DNA of 64,000 nt. It comes from Methylocystis heyeri. GTDB taxonomy: Bacteria; Pseudomonadota; Alphaproteobacteria; Rhizobiales; Beijerinckiaceae. Shown here piece after piece: positions 48,992 through 57,854 of this stretch (position 1 is the stretch's first letter; the number at the start of each line of letters is the position of its first letter). Location: the NCBI RefSeq assembly GCF_004802635.2, contig NZ_CP046052.1, positions 1,488,001 through 1,552,000 of the forward strand. The letters are read 5' to 3'. Under the pieces are notes generated by a model. That model saw only the letters and a program-made list of their open reading frames with translations. It had not been told where the DNA came from and searched no databases. A program made the position numbers and the translations under genes.

Positions 48992-49378
48992 ATGCCCGAA
49001 CTGATCGCCCAAAAGACACGCATCGTGATCGCACTATTCGCGGTCGCGCTTTATGCGTTTGGCGCGCTCCTCGGTCCGGCTGCAGCGTCGGGTTTCGACC
49101 ATGCCCCGCAAAGCTCTTGCCATTTGGCGATGCAACAAGACGGCCATGCCGAAGCCGGCGCCCATCATGACGGCAAGGATGGAGCGACTGCGCCTCATGG
49201 CGCTTTCGGGCACGGCGGGCCGGACTGCCATTTTTCCTGCTCTATCGCCGTGATCGCCGGCGCCGCCCCGGCATTGGCGCAACCGGATTATTCTGCTCTC
49301 TCCTTTGTGGCTTCGGCCGTCACGGCGGATGATTTCCGTCCAGAGCAGCTGAGCCCGCCGCCCAAAACCCTCGCCTGA
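48992..49378 (+). CDS. His/Cys-rich exported protein
   Basis: A 128-residue protein with a signal peptide of about 29 residues (IVIALFAVALYAFGALLGPAAAS). The mature part is rich in His and Cys: SSCH, AGAHHDGKDG, PHGAFGHGG, DCHFSC. A metal-binding, probably copper-binding, periplasmic role is inferred. The DCHFSC segment recalls DUF2946-type proteins. It is followed by a TolC-family and a multicopper oxidase gene on the same strand. The frame is open ten codons upstream (Met at 48962); I favour 48992 because the basic segment and signal peptide follow directly. Confidence 0.68.
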   Translation: MPELIAQKTRIVIALFAVALYAFGALLGPAAASGFDHAPQSSCHLAMQQDGHAEAGAHHDGKDGATAPHGAFGHGGPDCHFSCSIAVIAGAAPALAQPDYSALSFVASAVTADDFRPEQLSPPPKTLA

Positions 49379-49435
49379 CGATCAACGGCCCCGGCGAACC
49401 GGCCGGAATGTCCATTTTATCGCTGCGAGTCCCCT

Positions 49436-50911
49436 ATGCTTTCCTTTGCTCGCGCGCATGCCGCCTCCGTCGGAGGCCGGCCACGGCGCGCTCGACCATT
49501 CTTCGTCTGCGCTTTTCTAGCCGCCGCTCTGTCGGGCTGCGCCGGCTTTTCCCCCGATGGCGGCCTTGGCCCTTCAACCGAAGTCGCGCGCGAGGCCTTC
49601 GGGCGCGAGGCGACCGCTATACGCTCCGAGGAAGACGCAAACGTGGCCCAGAACCGAACAGCGAAGCTGTTGCAGCGCCCGTTGAGCGCTTCGGCCGCCG
49701 TCGAGGTCGCGCTGCTTTCGAACCGGGGGCTGCAGGCCGCCTATAACCGTCTCGGCGTCGAGGATGCCCTGAGAGCACGTGAAAGCCTGCCGCCGAATCC
49801 CACCATCGCCTTTTCTCGGGTCGCCGGGAGTCTCTCGTCGGAAATCGAGGCCGCCGTGGCCGCCGACATTCTCGCTCTGGCGACCTTGCCTGCGCGCACC
49901 GAGATCGCAGACGAGCGCTTCGAAGCCGCAAAGCTGGAGGCGGCCGAGGCCACGATGCGAACCGGCGCCGAGGCGCGCCGCGCATGGATTCGAGCCGTGG
50001 GAGCGCGGGAGAAAATTCGCGCGCTCGAACAGGCGGCGAAGGCGGCGGAGAGCGCCGCCAAATTCGCCGACGAGCTCGGCCAGACCGGCGCGATGAACAA
50101 GCTCGACCAATCGCGCAACCAGGTCTTCTACGCCGAAGTCACGACGCAGCTCGCGGGCGCCCGGCAGCAGGCGCTCGCCGAACGAGAGAGGCTCATTCGC
50201 GCTCTCGGGCTGTGGGGTTCGAGCCTCTCTTTCACGCTGCCCGATGCCCTTCCGGCGCCGCCAGCGCAGCCGCGCGAGCTTCCCGCTATCGAGCACGAAG
50301 CCGTCGACCGCCGGCTTGATCTGCAGGTCGCCCGAAAGCGCCTTTCAGTGCTGGCGAAGTCGCTCGGGCTCACCCAATCGACGCGCTTCGTCGATCTTTT
50401 CGAATTGGCGGCGCGGGGCAAGATCACGCGCGAAAACGTCAACGGCGAGCGCGTGAATTTCAACGATCCCGGCGTCGGCGCCGTCATCGAAATTCCGATC
50501 TTCGATCTCGGTGAGACGCGCCTGCGCGAAGCCGAGCAGCGCTGGCTGGAGTCCTTGAACCTTCTCGCCGAAAAAGCGGTCAATGTGCGGTCACAGGCGC
50601 GCGAGGCCTATCGCAATTATCGCGCGGCCCATGAAATCGCGCGCCATCAGACCCGCGAGATCCTTCCGCTCTACGAGACGATCACCCGGGAATCGCTGCG
50701 CCGTTACAATGCGATGCTGGTCGATGTGTTCGCCCTTATCGACAGCGCCCGGCGCCGCATGGTCGCGACCGCCGCCGCCATCGACGCCAAGCGGGATTTC
50801 TGGCTCGCGGACGTCGAGCTGCAGACCGCCGTGATCGGCGGCGGACGCGACCCTGCCGATAAGACAGCATCCGCCGCGCCGGCTTCCGAGGCGGGAGGTG
50901 ACCAGCCATGA
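49436..50911 (+). CDS. TolC-family outer membrane efflux lipoprotein
   Basis: An outer-membrane channel or adaptor of the CusC/TolC type, 491 residues. It has a lipoprotein signal with lipobox LSGC near residue 35, then the helical outer-membrane efflux repeats (SAAVEVALLSNRGLQAAYNRLGV, and a second half after DRRLDLQVARKRL). No RND pump or membrane-fusion gene is adjacent. Its stop overlaps the multicopper oxidase start by four bases, so they are co-translated. A metal-export role is inferred from context. Confidence 0.85.
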   Translation: MLSFARAHAASVGGRPRRARPFFVCAFLAAALSGCAGFSPDGGLGPSTEVAREAFGREATAIRSEEDANVAQNRTAKLLQRPLSASAAVEVALLSNRGLQAAYNRLGVEDALRARESLPPNPTIAFSRVAGSLSSEIEAAVAADILALATLPARTEIADERFEAAKLEAAEATMRTGAEARRAWIRAVGAREKIRALEQAAKAAESAAKFADELGQTGAMNKLDQSRNQVFYAEVTTQLAGARQQALAERERLIRALGLWGSSLSFTLPDALPAPPAQPRELPAIEHEAVDRRLDLQVARKRLSVLAKSLGLTQSTRFVDLFELAARGKITRENVNGERVNFNDPGVGAVIEIPIFDLGETRLREAEQRWLESLNLLAEKAVNVRSQAREAYRNYRAAHEIARHQTREILPLYETITRESLRRYNAMLVDVFALIDSARRRMVATAAAIDAKRDFWLADVELQTAVIGGGRDPADKTASAAPASEAGGDQP

Positions 50912-52299
50912 AGAAGACCCAAGCGAGACGCTCGATGATCTCCAGACGCGCTTTTGTGAAGTCCGCCGTCGCCATGGCCGCCTCGGCCGTGAGCGGGCGC
51001 GCGGGCGCCGCCGCCGTTCCTGAAGCGCCGCGCATGACCAGCGTCGTCACCCAGCCGCCTTTGGCTCCCTCGAGCGGCCCGGATTACAGACCCGTCGTCA
51101 CGCTCAACGGCTGGTCCCTGCCCTTTCGGATGAACAATGGCTGGAAGGAGTTTCATCTCGTCGCGGAACCGGTGACGCGCGAGCTCGCGCCCGGCATGAA
51201 GGCGAATCTGTGGGGCTATAACGGAACCTCGCCCGGGCCGACGATAGAAACCGTGCAAGGCGACAAGGTCCGCATCTATGTCACCAACAAACTGCCGGAG
51301 CACACAGCGGTGCATTGGCATGGCGTGCTTCTGCCCGCAGGCATGGACGGCGTCGGCGGCGTCACCCAGCCGCATATCCCGCCAGGGAAAACCTTCGTCT
51401 ATGAGTTCGAAACCAGGGAAAGCGGGAGCTTCATGTATCATCCGCACTCCGACGAAATGGTTCAAATGGCGATGGGCATGATGGGCATGTTCGTCGTGCA
51501 TCCGCGCGATCCGGACTTCATGCGCGTCGACCGCGATTTCGTCTTCATGATGAGCGCCTATCGCATCGATCCCGGCGCTTCTCTTCCGCATGTCTCCGAG
51601 ATGACCGACTTCAATCTCTGGACCTGGAACAGCCGGGTTTTTCCCGGCATCGATCCCATGCCCGTGCGTCGCGGCGACCGGGTGCGCCTGCGCATGGCCA
51701 ATCTCACCATGACAAATCATCCCATTCATATGCACGGACATCACTTTGAAGTGACCGGCACGGACGGGGGATGGGTGAAGGAATCCGCGCGCTGGCCGGA
51801 ATCGACCAGCGACGTGCCGGTCGGAGTCATTCGCGCCATCGAGTTCCAGGCGGACAACCCCGGCGACTGGCCGATCCACTGCCATAAGTCGCATCACACC
51901 ATGAACGCCATGGGCCATGGCGTGCGCAATTTTCTGGGCGTGAAGCCCAAACCGGCGCTGGCCAAAGCCGTGGCGAAGCTCGCCCCGGGTTATATGCCGA
52001 TGGGCTCGACCGGCATGGCCGAAATGGCTGAGATGGCGATGCCGGGGCCTGCAAACACTCTGCCGATGATGGCGGGCCAGGGGCAGTTCGGGCCGGCGGA
52101 AATGGGCGGCATGTTCTCCATAATCAAAATCCGCGAGAATATGTCCGCAAACGATTACCGCGATCCCGGCGGCTACGACCATCCTGCCGGAACCGTCGCC
52201 CATGAGGTGGAAGACGCCAGCGCGGGGAAGACTTCGTCCGAGCCTGCTTCGGGCGCGATCGAGGGCGCTCCGCCTCATGGGCACGAGCATCATCATTGA
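50908..52299 (+). CDS. Tat-exported multicopper oxidase
   Basis: A 463-residue copper enzyme with a twin-arginine signal (SRRAFVKS, residues 12-19). Copper ligands are HWHG, HPHSDE, HPIHMHGHHF and HCHKSHH with a downstream Met as axial ligand, so the type 1 and trinuclear sites are complete. The C-terminus is Met- and His-rich (MGSTGMAEMAEMAMP and GHEHHH). It is predicted to oxidise Cu(I) or another substrate in the periplasm. It overlaps the TolC-family gene by four bases. Confidence 0.9.
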   Translation: MKKTQARRSMISRRAFVKSAVAMAASAVSGRAGAAAVPEAPRMTSVVTQPPLAPSSGPDYRPVVTLNGWSLPFRMNNGWKEFHLVAEPVTRELAPGMKANLWGYNGTSPGPTIETVQGDKVRIYVTNKLPEHTAVHWHGVLLPAGMDGVGGVTQPHIPPGKTFVYEFETRESGSFMYHPHSDEMVQMAMGMMGMFVVHPRDPDFMRVDRDFVFMMSAYRIDPGASLPHVSEMTDFNLWTWNSRVFPGIDPMPVRRGDRVRLRMANLTMTNHPIHMHGHHFEVTGTDGGWVKESARWPESTSDVPVGVIRAIEFQADNPGDWPIHCHKSHHTMNAMGHGVRNFLGVKPKPALAKAVAKLAPGYMPMGSTGMAEMAEMAMPGPANTLPMMAGQGQFGPAEMGGMFSIIKIRENMSANDYRDPGGYDHPAGTVAHEVEDASAGKTSSEPASGAIEGAPPHGHEHHH

Positions 52300-52348
52300 C
52301 GCAAATTTCTCTGGAGCGCACCCATCCGGCACGCTCCAGAGAGACGGT

Positions 52349-54565
52349 TCAAAACTCCACTTTGAGCGAGCCGAGGAAGCTGCGGGGCGCGCCCGGGAAT
52401 ATGCCGACGCTGCTTCCGCTGGCGAGGTAATAGCCCTTATTCAGCATGTTGTTGACGTTGAGCTGAAAGGTGACGTCGCGCCCGGCGACAACGAGCTTGT
52501 ATCGCCCCATCATGTTGACGGTAATATAGCCCGGCAAGGTGAAGCTGTTGGCGTTGTCGATTTCCACATTGGTCTGTCCGTAGAGACCTGCGCCGAAGGC
52601 CAATCCTTTCAACGCATGCGCCTGGGGCTCATAAACCGCCCAAAGGCTGCCGCTTTTCCGCGGAACGCCAAACAGACGGTTGCCGACATTGCCGCCATTG
52701 TCTGCAATGATGGCGGAGTTGATCATGGCGTAGCTGCCTATGACCTTCAGCTCTGGGGTCACCTGACCCTTGAAATCCATTTCCACGCCGGTGTTTCTCA
52801 CCGCGCCGGTCGCGACCTGAATTCCCTGCGCAGCAAGCGTCGGATCAGGACTGGGAGTGGCGACGTTGTTTTTCACGATGTCGAACCAGGCCACCGTGGT
52901 CATGAAGCGGCCATCGAGCAGGTCGGTTTTGACTCCGGCCTCCCACTGCCTCGCGCTGGTTGGGGGCAGTACCGATTGAAGGGGGTTTTGCGGGTTCGAC
53001 AATCCGAAGTTTTCGACGTAGTCGCCGTAGAAGCTCAGCTGGGGGATCGGCTGCCACAGCAGGCCGAAGCGCGGCTTGAGCGCAGTTTCATGCTGAAACG
53101 AACTGGATTCGCTCGGCGGCGCCGGAATGGTGGCAAGCGAATAATTGCCCGCGGTCGCGTTGTCGTAGCGGAATCCGGCCAGCATATGAAAATCATAGGG
53201 GAGCGTCAGTTGGTCCTGGACATAGAGTCCATACCAGCTTTGATCCGTCACGCCGCTGGTCGCCGTATCTGGCGTCGCCAGCAGATAACGCAGATTTGGC
53301 GTGTAGACCGGACTGAATAAATCAGTGCCGGGGACGGTTGAAAAATTCAGCAGGTTGGAGACGATGCTATGGTTGCTGTAATAATCGGCTCCAGCCAGCA
53401 GCTCATGAGACAGACCCAAAGTTTCGAAGCGCCCGGTAACGTCGGCGCTGGCGAAATAATTTTGTATCCTGACGTCTGGATTTGCGTTGATGATCCTCGG
53501 CACAGGGCACGACCAAAGCGTGCAATTGGTCGGATCGGCGCCCAGCGGCACGACAGCCATTGAGGGAACATCCCGGTAGTTGGCGTCGAAACGCTGGGTG
53601 ATCTTCCAGTCCTTGTTGAAATTATGCGACCAATTGTAGCCGACGCGCAGATCCGAATTGGTGTTCAGGGCGCTGTCCGGCGCGCCGAAACTGCGGGAAA
53701 TCGGAACCGGCGCAAGATAATTGCCGACCGTCGGAATCCCGAGATCGACCGGGTCTCGGCCATTGAAAAATTCCGCGTATAAATTGACTTGCGTATCTTG
53801 CGTCGGCGCCCACCGCAGTCGCGGGGCCACGAAAATCCGGTAGCTGTGATCCATGTCGCGGAAAGAGTCCGCGTTTTCATAGGCCATGTCGAAACGATAA
53901 AGCAGGCTGCGATCCGTCGTGACGGGGCCGGTCATATCTAGCGTGGTGCGGTAGAACCCATAGGAACCGATCTGCTGCTGCAGCTCCGCATGTGGTTCGC
54001 TCATGGGTTGCTTGGGAACGAGATTGACCAACCCGCCCGGCTCCAGTCGTCCGTACAAAATCGACGCCGGCCCTTTCAGCACTTCCACTTGCTGAATATC
54101 CGCCATCTCGCGAGACGGCGGCGTATAGAACGTGTTTACGCGCACGCCGTCGAGGTAATACTCATAGGTTGTGAAGCCGCGTATATTATAGCCGTTTTGC
54201 AAAAGTCCATTTGTGACCGGAGTCACCGCGCTGACATTTTGCAGGGCTTGATCGAGAACGACGACCTGCTGATCCTGAAGCACCTGCTGCGGCACAATTT
54301 GCACGCTGAACGGAGTCTGCATGATCGGGGTGTCGGTCTTGGTGGCGGTGGTCGTATCCGGCTTGCTGTAGGCCGCGGGATCATTTGGCCCGCCCGGCAA
54401 AAAGTTCGCCGGAATGGGGCCGTCCGTCGGGCCAGTCGGGCTTGCAGATTGCTGCGCCCCAATTTCGATGGCGGGCAAGGATTCTTGCGCTTTGGCCTGC
54501 AAGGTGGGAAATGCGATGGAGACTACGCCGGCGGAAACGCCGCGCATGAAGACATTGCGGAACAT
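52349..54565 (-). CDS. TonB-dependent siderophore-type receptor
   Basis: An outer-membrane receptor, 738 residues: signal peptide (about 26 residues), plug domain (residues 76-190, with QNVSAVTPVTNG, GFTTYEYYLDGVR, VEVLKGPASILYG) and a 22-strand barrel ending in Phe (SLKVEF). This is the FhuA/ferric-siderophore type; the ligand could be a metal-siderophore, possibly a copper chelate given the neighbours, but that is inference. AGGAAAGAG lies upstream of the ATG. It follows a Cys/His-rich protein gene by 53 bases on the same strand. Confidence 0.88.
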   Translation of the reverse strand: MFRNVFMRGVSAGVVSIAFPTLQAKAQESLPAIEIGAQQSASPTGPTDGPIPANFLPGGPNDPAAYSKPDTTTATKTDTPIMQTPFSVQIVPQQVLQDQQVVVLDQALQNVSAVTPVTNGLLQNGYNIRGFTTYEYYLDGVRVNTFYTPPSREMADIQQVEVLKGPASILYGRLEPGGLVNLVPKQPMSEPHAELQQQIGSYGFYRTTLDMTGPVTTDRSLLYRFDMAYENADSFRDMDHSYRIFVAPRLRWAPTQDTQVNLYAEFFNGRDPVDLGIPTVGNYLAPVPISRSFGAPDSALNTNSDLRVGYNWSHNFNKDWKITQRFDANYRDVPSMAVVPLGADPTNCTLWSCPVPRIINANPDVRIQNYFASADVTGRFETLGLSHELLAGADYYSNHSIVSNLLNFSTVPGTDLFSPVYTPNLRYLLATPDTATSGVTDQSWYGLYVQDQLTLPYDFHMLAGFRYDNATAGNYSLATIPAPPSESSSFQHETALKPRFGLLWQPIPQLSFYGDYVENFGLSNPQNPLQSVLPPTSARQWEAGVKTDLLDGRFMTTVAWFDIVKNNVATPSPDPTLAAQGIQVATGAVRNTGVEMDFKGQVTPELKVIGSYAMINSAIIADNGGNVGNRLFGVPRKSGSLWAVYEPQAHALKGLAFGAGLYGQTNVEIDNANSFTLPGYITVNMMGRYKLVVAGRDVTFQLNVNNMLNKGYYLASGSSVGIFPGAPRSFLGSLKVEF

Positions 54566-54618
54566 TGTGCTCTTTCCTGAAGGTGCGCCTTAGTCGCGTC
54601 CAAGCCATCTAAAAAAGG

Positions 54619-55044
54619 CTACGCGACCCCGTAACGAAGCTCGACTTTCAGGAAGCGGCGGGAGGAGCGCGAAGACCATGCGCTCCCCCAACCGGGAGGG
54701 CCATAATTCAGATCGTCCGATGAGGCGTGAACGCGAAATATGTCGGTATGCGCGGAACCCCGTTCGTCTGCGATTTCCGGAGACAATGCGACGAACAGGA
54801 CGAGATCGCGCCCACTCGCGACGCAACATACGCAACACTGGGAATGGTCGTGGCGCTGCGGCTCCGGGCCGTTTTGACCGCCATGAGTCTGGCAATTTTC
54901 GACGAAGGCCAACGTAGCGACGGTCCAGCGATCGAACCCGGAAATATCGCCTGTGACGCTCGTAACGAGGTGATTCCTCAAGCCGGTCAGCGCGAACACG
55001 CATAAGAGGAGCCCCGCCACGGTCGCGCGGGCAAAAATTCTCAT
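54619..55044 (-). CDS. Cys/His-rich exported protein
   Basis: A 141-residue protein with an N-terminal hydrophobic segment (RATVAGLLLCVFALTGL) and a Cys/His cluster: VENCQTHGG, then HDHSQCCVCCVASG. The tail is Arg- and Ser-rich. It lies just upstream of the TonB receptor gene in the same direction and is divergent from the two-component system. A metal-binding or metal-delivery role is inferred. The ATG at 55044 is chosen over one 12 codons upstream because the signal peptide follows directly. Confidence 0.65.
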   Translation of the reverse strand: MRIFARATVAGLLLCVFALTGLRNHLVTSVTGDISGFDRWTVATLAFVENCQTHGGQNGPEPQRHDHSQCCVCCVASGRDLVLFVALSPEIADERGSAHTDIFRVHASSDDLNYGPPGWGSAWSSRSSRRFLKVELRYGVA

Positions 55045-55361
55045 CCGATGCTTCGAGAGATCCGTAGGTTTCAATCTCATGCCGCCGCTCAGTTCACGGG
55101 CGCCGTCCTAATCCGTCGGAAGCAAGCCCGCCCCTGTCGCCCCATTCCTCAAGGCTTTGAATCCCTCAACAGAATGCACGTGGAACTCTCACGAAAGTTT
55201 CATCTCGCGCTTTGGCGCAAATTCCCCTTTACTGTGGCTTGACTGCAACAGATATTCCCGCCTTCTTCCGCCCTCGGCTCGTTGACGAGAGCGCTCGCCC
55301 GTCCCGCAGGGTGACAGAGCCTTTGGCGCTACCTCGGAAGGCGGCCGGCCGGGAGCGGCCC

Positions 55362-56039
55362 ATGCGAATTTTACTGGTTGAAGATCATGAAGAGTTGGCG
55401 CACGAAATTCGGCGGCGCATGGAAAGTTCGGGCTTCGCCGTCGACCGGGTCGCCACCTTCCAAGACGCCATGACCGCGCTGTGGTCGCAGCAGTACCCCG
55501 TGGTCGTATTGGATCGGCGGCTGCCGGACGGCGACGGCCTTTCGATTATCCCCGACATCAGACGCCGCCAGCCCGGCTGTCGCGTATTGGTGTTGACCGC
55601 TCTCGACGCGGTGGACGAAAGGATCAACGGCCTCGACGCCGGCGCCGACGACTATCTCACGAAGCCCTTCGACCTCGACGAGATGATGGCCCGGATACGC
55701 GCCAGCTTGCGCCGGCCGGGGGGCGACGCGGCGCCGCCGATTACGATAGGCGAGCTTTCCTTCGACCTCCGCAGCAGGAACATTTCCATTGCGGGCAAGC
55801 CCGTAATTCTCCACCAGCGGGAACTGGCGTTGCTGGAAGGACTCCTGCGTCGCGCGGGCAGAATCGTCGAGCGCGAAACCCTGCTGTCGGAAATCTGGGG
55901 ACTGGACGGCGAGGTTCAATCGCACGCTTTGACCATTATCGTATCTCGATTGCGCTCGCGCCTCGAAAAGCTGGGCGCCCGGGTCGAGATCAACATGGTC
56001 CGCGGGGTCGGCTATTTCATCTCCGAGGTCGAAAAGTGA
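55362..56039 (+). CDS. OmpR-family response regulator
   Basis: A 225-residue DNA-binding regulator: REC domain with VEDHEEL, phospho-acceptor Asp51 (VVLDRRLPDGDG) and TKPFDLDE, followed by a winged-helix domain (FDLRSRNISIAGKPVILHQRELALLEGLLRRAG and ALTIIVSRLRSRLEKLG). GGGAG precedes the ATG at 55362. It is coupled to the kinase gene through a GTGA overlap. It probably controls the adjacent metal genes. Confidence 0.92.
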   Translation: MRILLVEDHEELAHEIRRRMESSGFAVDRVATFQDAMTALWSQQYPVVVLDRRLPDGDGLSIIPDIRRRQPGCRVLVLTALDAVDERINGLDAGADDYLTKPFDLDEMMARIRASLRRPGGDAAPPITIGELSFDLRSRNISIAGKPVILHQRELALLEGLLRRAGRIVERETLLSEIWGLDGEVQSHALTIIVSRLRSRLEKLGARVEINMVRGVGYFISEVEK

Positions 56040-57415
56040 AGCCTGTCCCTTCACTGACGCTCCGAATCATATCGCGTCTGGCCTTAATGCAATCTTTGGC
56101 CGTTGTGCTGGCCTGGTCCGTCACGACCCTGCTGGCCGGCGCGGGGCTGATTGGCGCGGTCGGCTATTCGAACGCGGAGTCCTATTCTTATTTTCGCATA
56201 CGCGACCTTGTCGCCCAGTCGGTGGTGAAGGCCTCCGATGGGTCGCTCCGTCTCGAACCGACCGGCGGCCTGCGGGAAGAAATGGAGCGAATTCCGACCT
56301 TGAGATTCGCCGCCTTCAAATTGCTGAGCCAGGAGGCTTTGCCGGGCTCTTCGCGCGAGCTGTCTGAGGCCCTGCGCAGTGTGAAGAGTGTCGAAATCAA
56401 CGGGATGGATTTCTTTCTCAACTCAGCCGCGGGATCCAGAACCATGGGATCGGTCTGGCGCTGGAACACGGAATTCGGTCCTCTCTTCATCGCCGCCAAC
56501 GGCTATGTCTTCACCTGGACGGATCCATTTTATGCGTTTCGCAACGAACTCGTCTCCCAGAGCCTGTATCTGTTTTTGATTGCATTGGTCTCCGCCATCG
56601 TCGCCTGGATCGCGGTTTGGCGTGGACTTGCGCCCATGCGGCAGGCGGTGGAAACGATCGAACGCGTCGACATGGACTCGCTCAACCAGAGCATCTCCAC
56701 GGAGGGAATGCCTCGCGAGGTCCGCCCCTTCGTCGACGCCGTAAACAGCGCATTGGAGCGGCTTGACGCCGGCGTTGCGCGCATGCGCCGCTATACCGCC
56801 AACGCCGCGCATGAGTTGCGCACACCCGTTGCTATTCTGCGCGCGCGGCTGGAAAATCCGGAGGAGCAGGATTTCAAGACAAAGCTCAAATGGGACGCAC
56901 GACGCATTCAGGGCATCGTCGAACAACTGCTGATATCTGCGCGGTTGAACGAACGCCAGGCGCCTCTGGATCAGGAAGTGGATCTCGCCACATCGGTCCG
57001 CAGGATCGTGGCGGATTACAGCCCGCTCATTTTCAAAGCCGGGCGCCGAATCGCGTTTGAAACCGAAGATCCGCACGTTACGGTGCTCGGCAATCTGCAA
57101 GCCATCGAATGCGTCGTCGCCAATCTGATCGACAACGCCGTGCGCGCCGAGCCAAAAGGAGGAACCGTCTTCGTTCGCGTAAAGATCGGCGGAATCGTCG
57201 AAGTAATCGACCACGGCGCCGGGATCGCGGAAAGCGAGCGCGAGATGATCTTCGAGCCGTTTTGGCGAAAAAGCGAGACGACTCCGGGCACTGGCCTCGG
57301 TCTCGCCATCGTGAAGGAGATCGTCGAGCGACACGGAGGCGCTATCCGGGTCGAAGGCGGCAGCAAGGGCGGCACGGTTTTCAAGGCTGCGTTTCGCAAA
57401 ACCGAAATGCCTTGA
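56036..57415 (+). CDS. Sensor histidine kinase
   Basis: A 459-residue membrane kinase. Two membrane segments (about residues 22-43 and 175-195) flank a periplasmic sensor domain of roughly 130 residues. A HAMP-like stretch, the H-box AHELRTP (phospho-acceptor His259) and the ATPase boxes (NLIDNAVRAEP, DHGAGI, GLGLAIVKEIVERHGG) follow. The GTG start overlaps the regulator's stop. The periplasmic ligand is unknown; a metal is suggested by context. Confidence 0.9.
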   Translation: MKPVPSLTLRIISRLALMQSLAVVLAWSVTTLLAGAGLIGAVGYSNAESYSYFRIRDLVAQSVVKASDGSLRLEPTGGLREEMERIPTLRFAAFKLLSQEALPGSSRELSEALRSVKSVEINGMDFFLNSAAGSRTMGSVWRWNTEFGPLFIAANGYVFTWTDPFYAFRNELVSQSLYLFLIALVSAIVAWIAVWRGLAPMRQAVETIERVDMDSLNQSISTEGMPREVRPFVDAVNSALERLDAGVARMRRYTANAAHELRTPVAILRARLENPEEQDFKTKLKWDARRIQGIVEQLLISARLNERQAPLDQEVDLATSVRRIVADYSPLIFKAGRRIAFETEDPHVTVLGNLQAIECVVANLIDNAVRAEPKGGTVFVRVKIGGIVEVIDHGAGIAESEREMIFEPFWRKSETTPGTGLGLAIVKEIVERHGGAIRVEGGSKGGTVFKAAFRKTEMP

Positions 57416-57478
57416 CGCCCCTTGGAGAGGCCATCATTTTTGACGAAATAGAGACAAAGGACGCATTGGCTTCATCCC

Positions 57479-57679
57479 ATGCCCAGGCTTCTCATCCTCT
57501 CTGGAATCGCGCTGATCCTGCTCGGGCTCGCATGGCTGGTCGGCGAGCGCCTCGGGCTCGGGCGCCTGCCGGGAGACATGGTGATCGAGCGCGGCAATGT
57601 GCGGATCTACATACCCATCGCCACGTCCCTGCTCATCAGCGCCGCACTCAGCCTGCTGTTCTGGCTGTTCAATCGTTAA
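57479..57679 (+). CDS. DUF2905 family membrane protein
   Basis: A 66-residue protein with two membrane segments flanking LPGDMVIERGNVRIYIPI, the characteristic DUF2905 hairpin. Function unknown. It starts 63 bases after the kinase stop. Confidence 0.85.
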   Translation: MPRLLILSGIALILLGLAWLVGERLGLGRLPGDMVIERGNVRIYIPIATSLLISAALSLLFWLFNR

Positions 57680-57854
57680 ACGAAGCGCGGCCGAATTCAT
57701 CCCCAGGATATCGCCTGAAACGTAAGGAGCGCAGCGCGTTCTTTTTCTGGCGGATCGCAAATGGCGTAGATATTGCTTCGCCTCTCTGCATTCCAGAGGG
57801 GCTTGCATCCTTCTTCTGCAACGAGACTGGCTCGAGAGCCGTCGGAAAGAAGCG

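Noticed and set aside
52202-53320. Plus-strand frame opposite the TonB receptor
   Set aside because: Antisense to the barrel region and lacks any domain; the receptor frame has clear plug and barrel motifs.
48992-57415. Methanobactin operon
   Set aside because: A TonB receptor and copper-type genes are present but no MbnB or MbnC homologue and no precursor peptide is visible.
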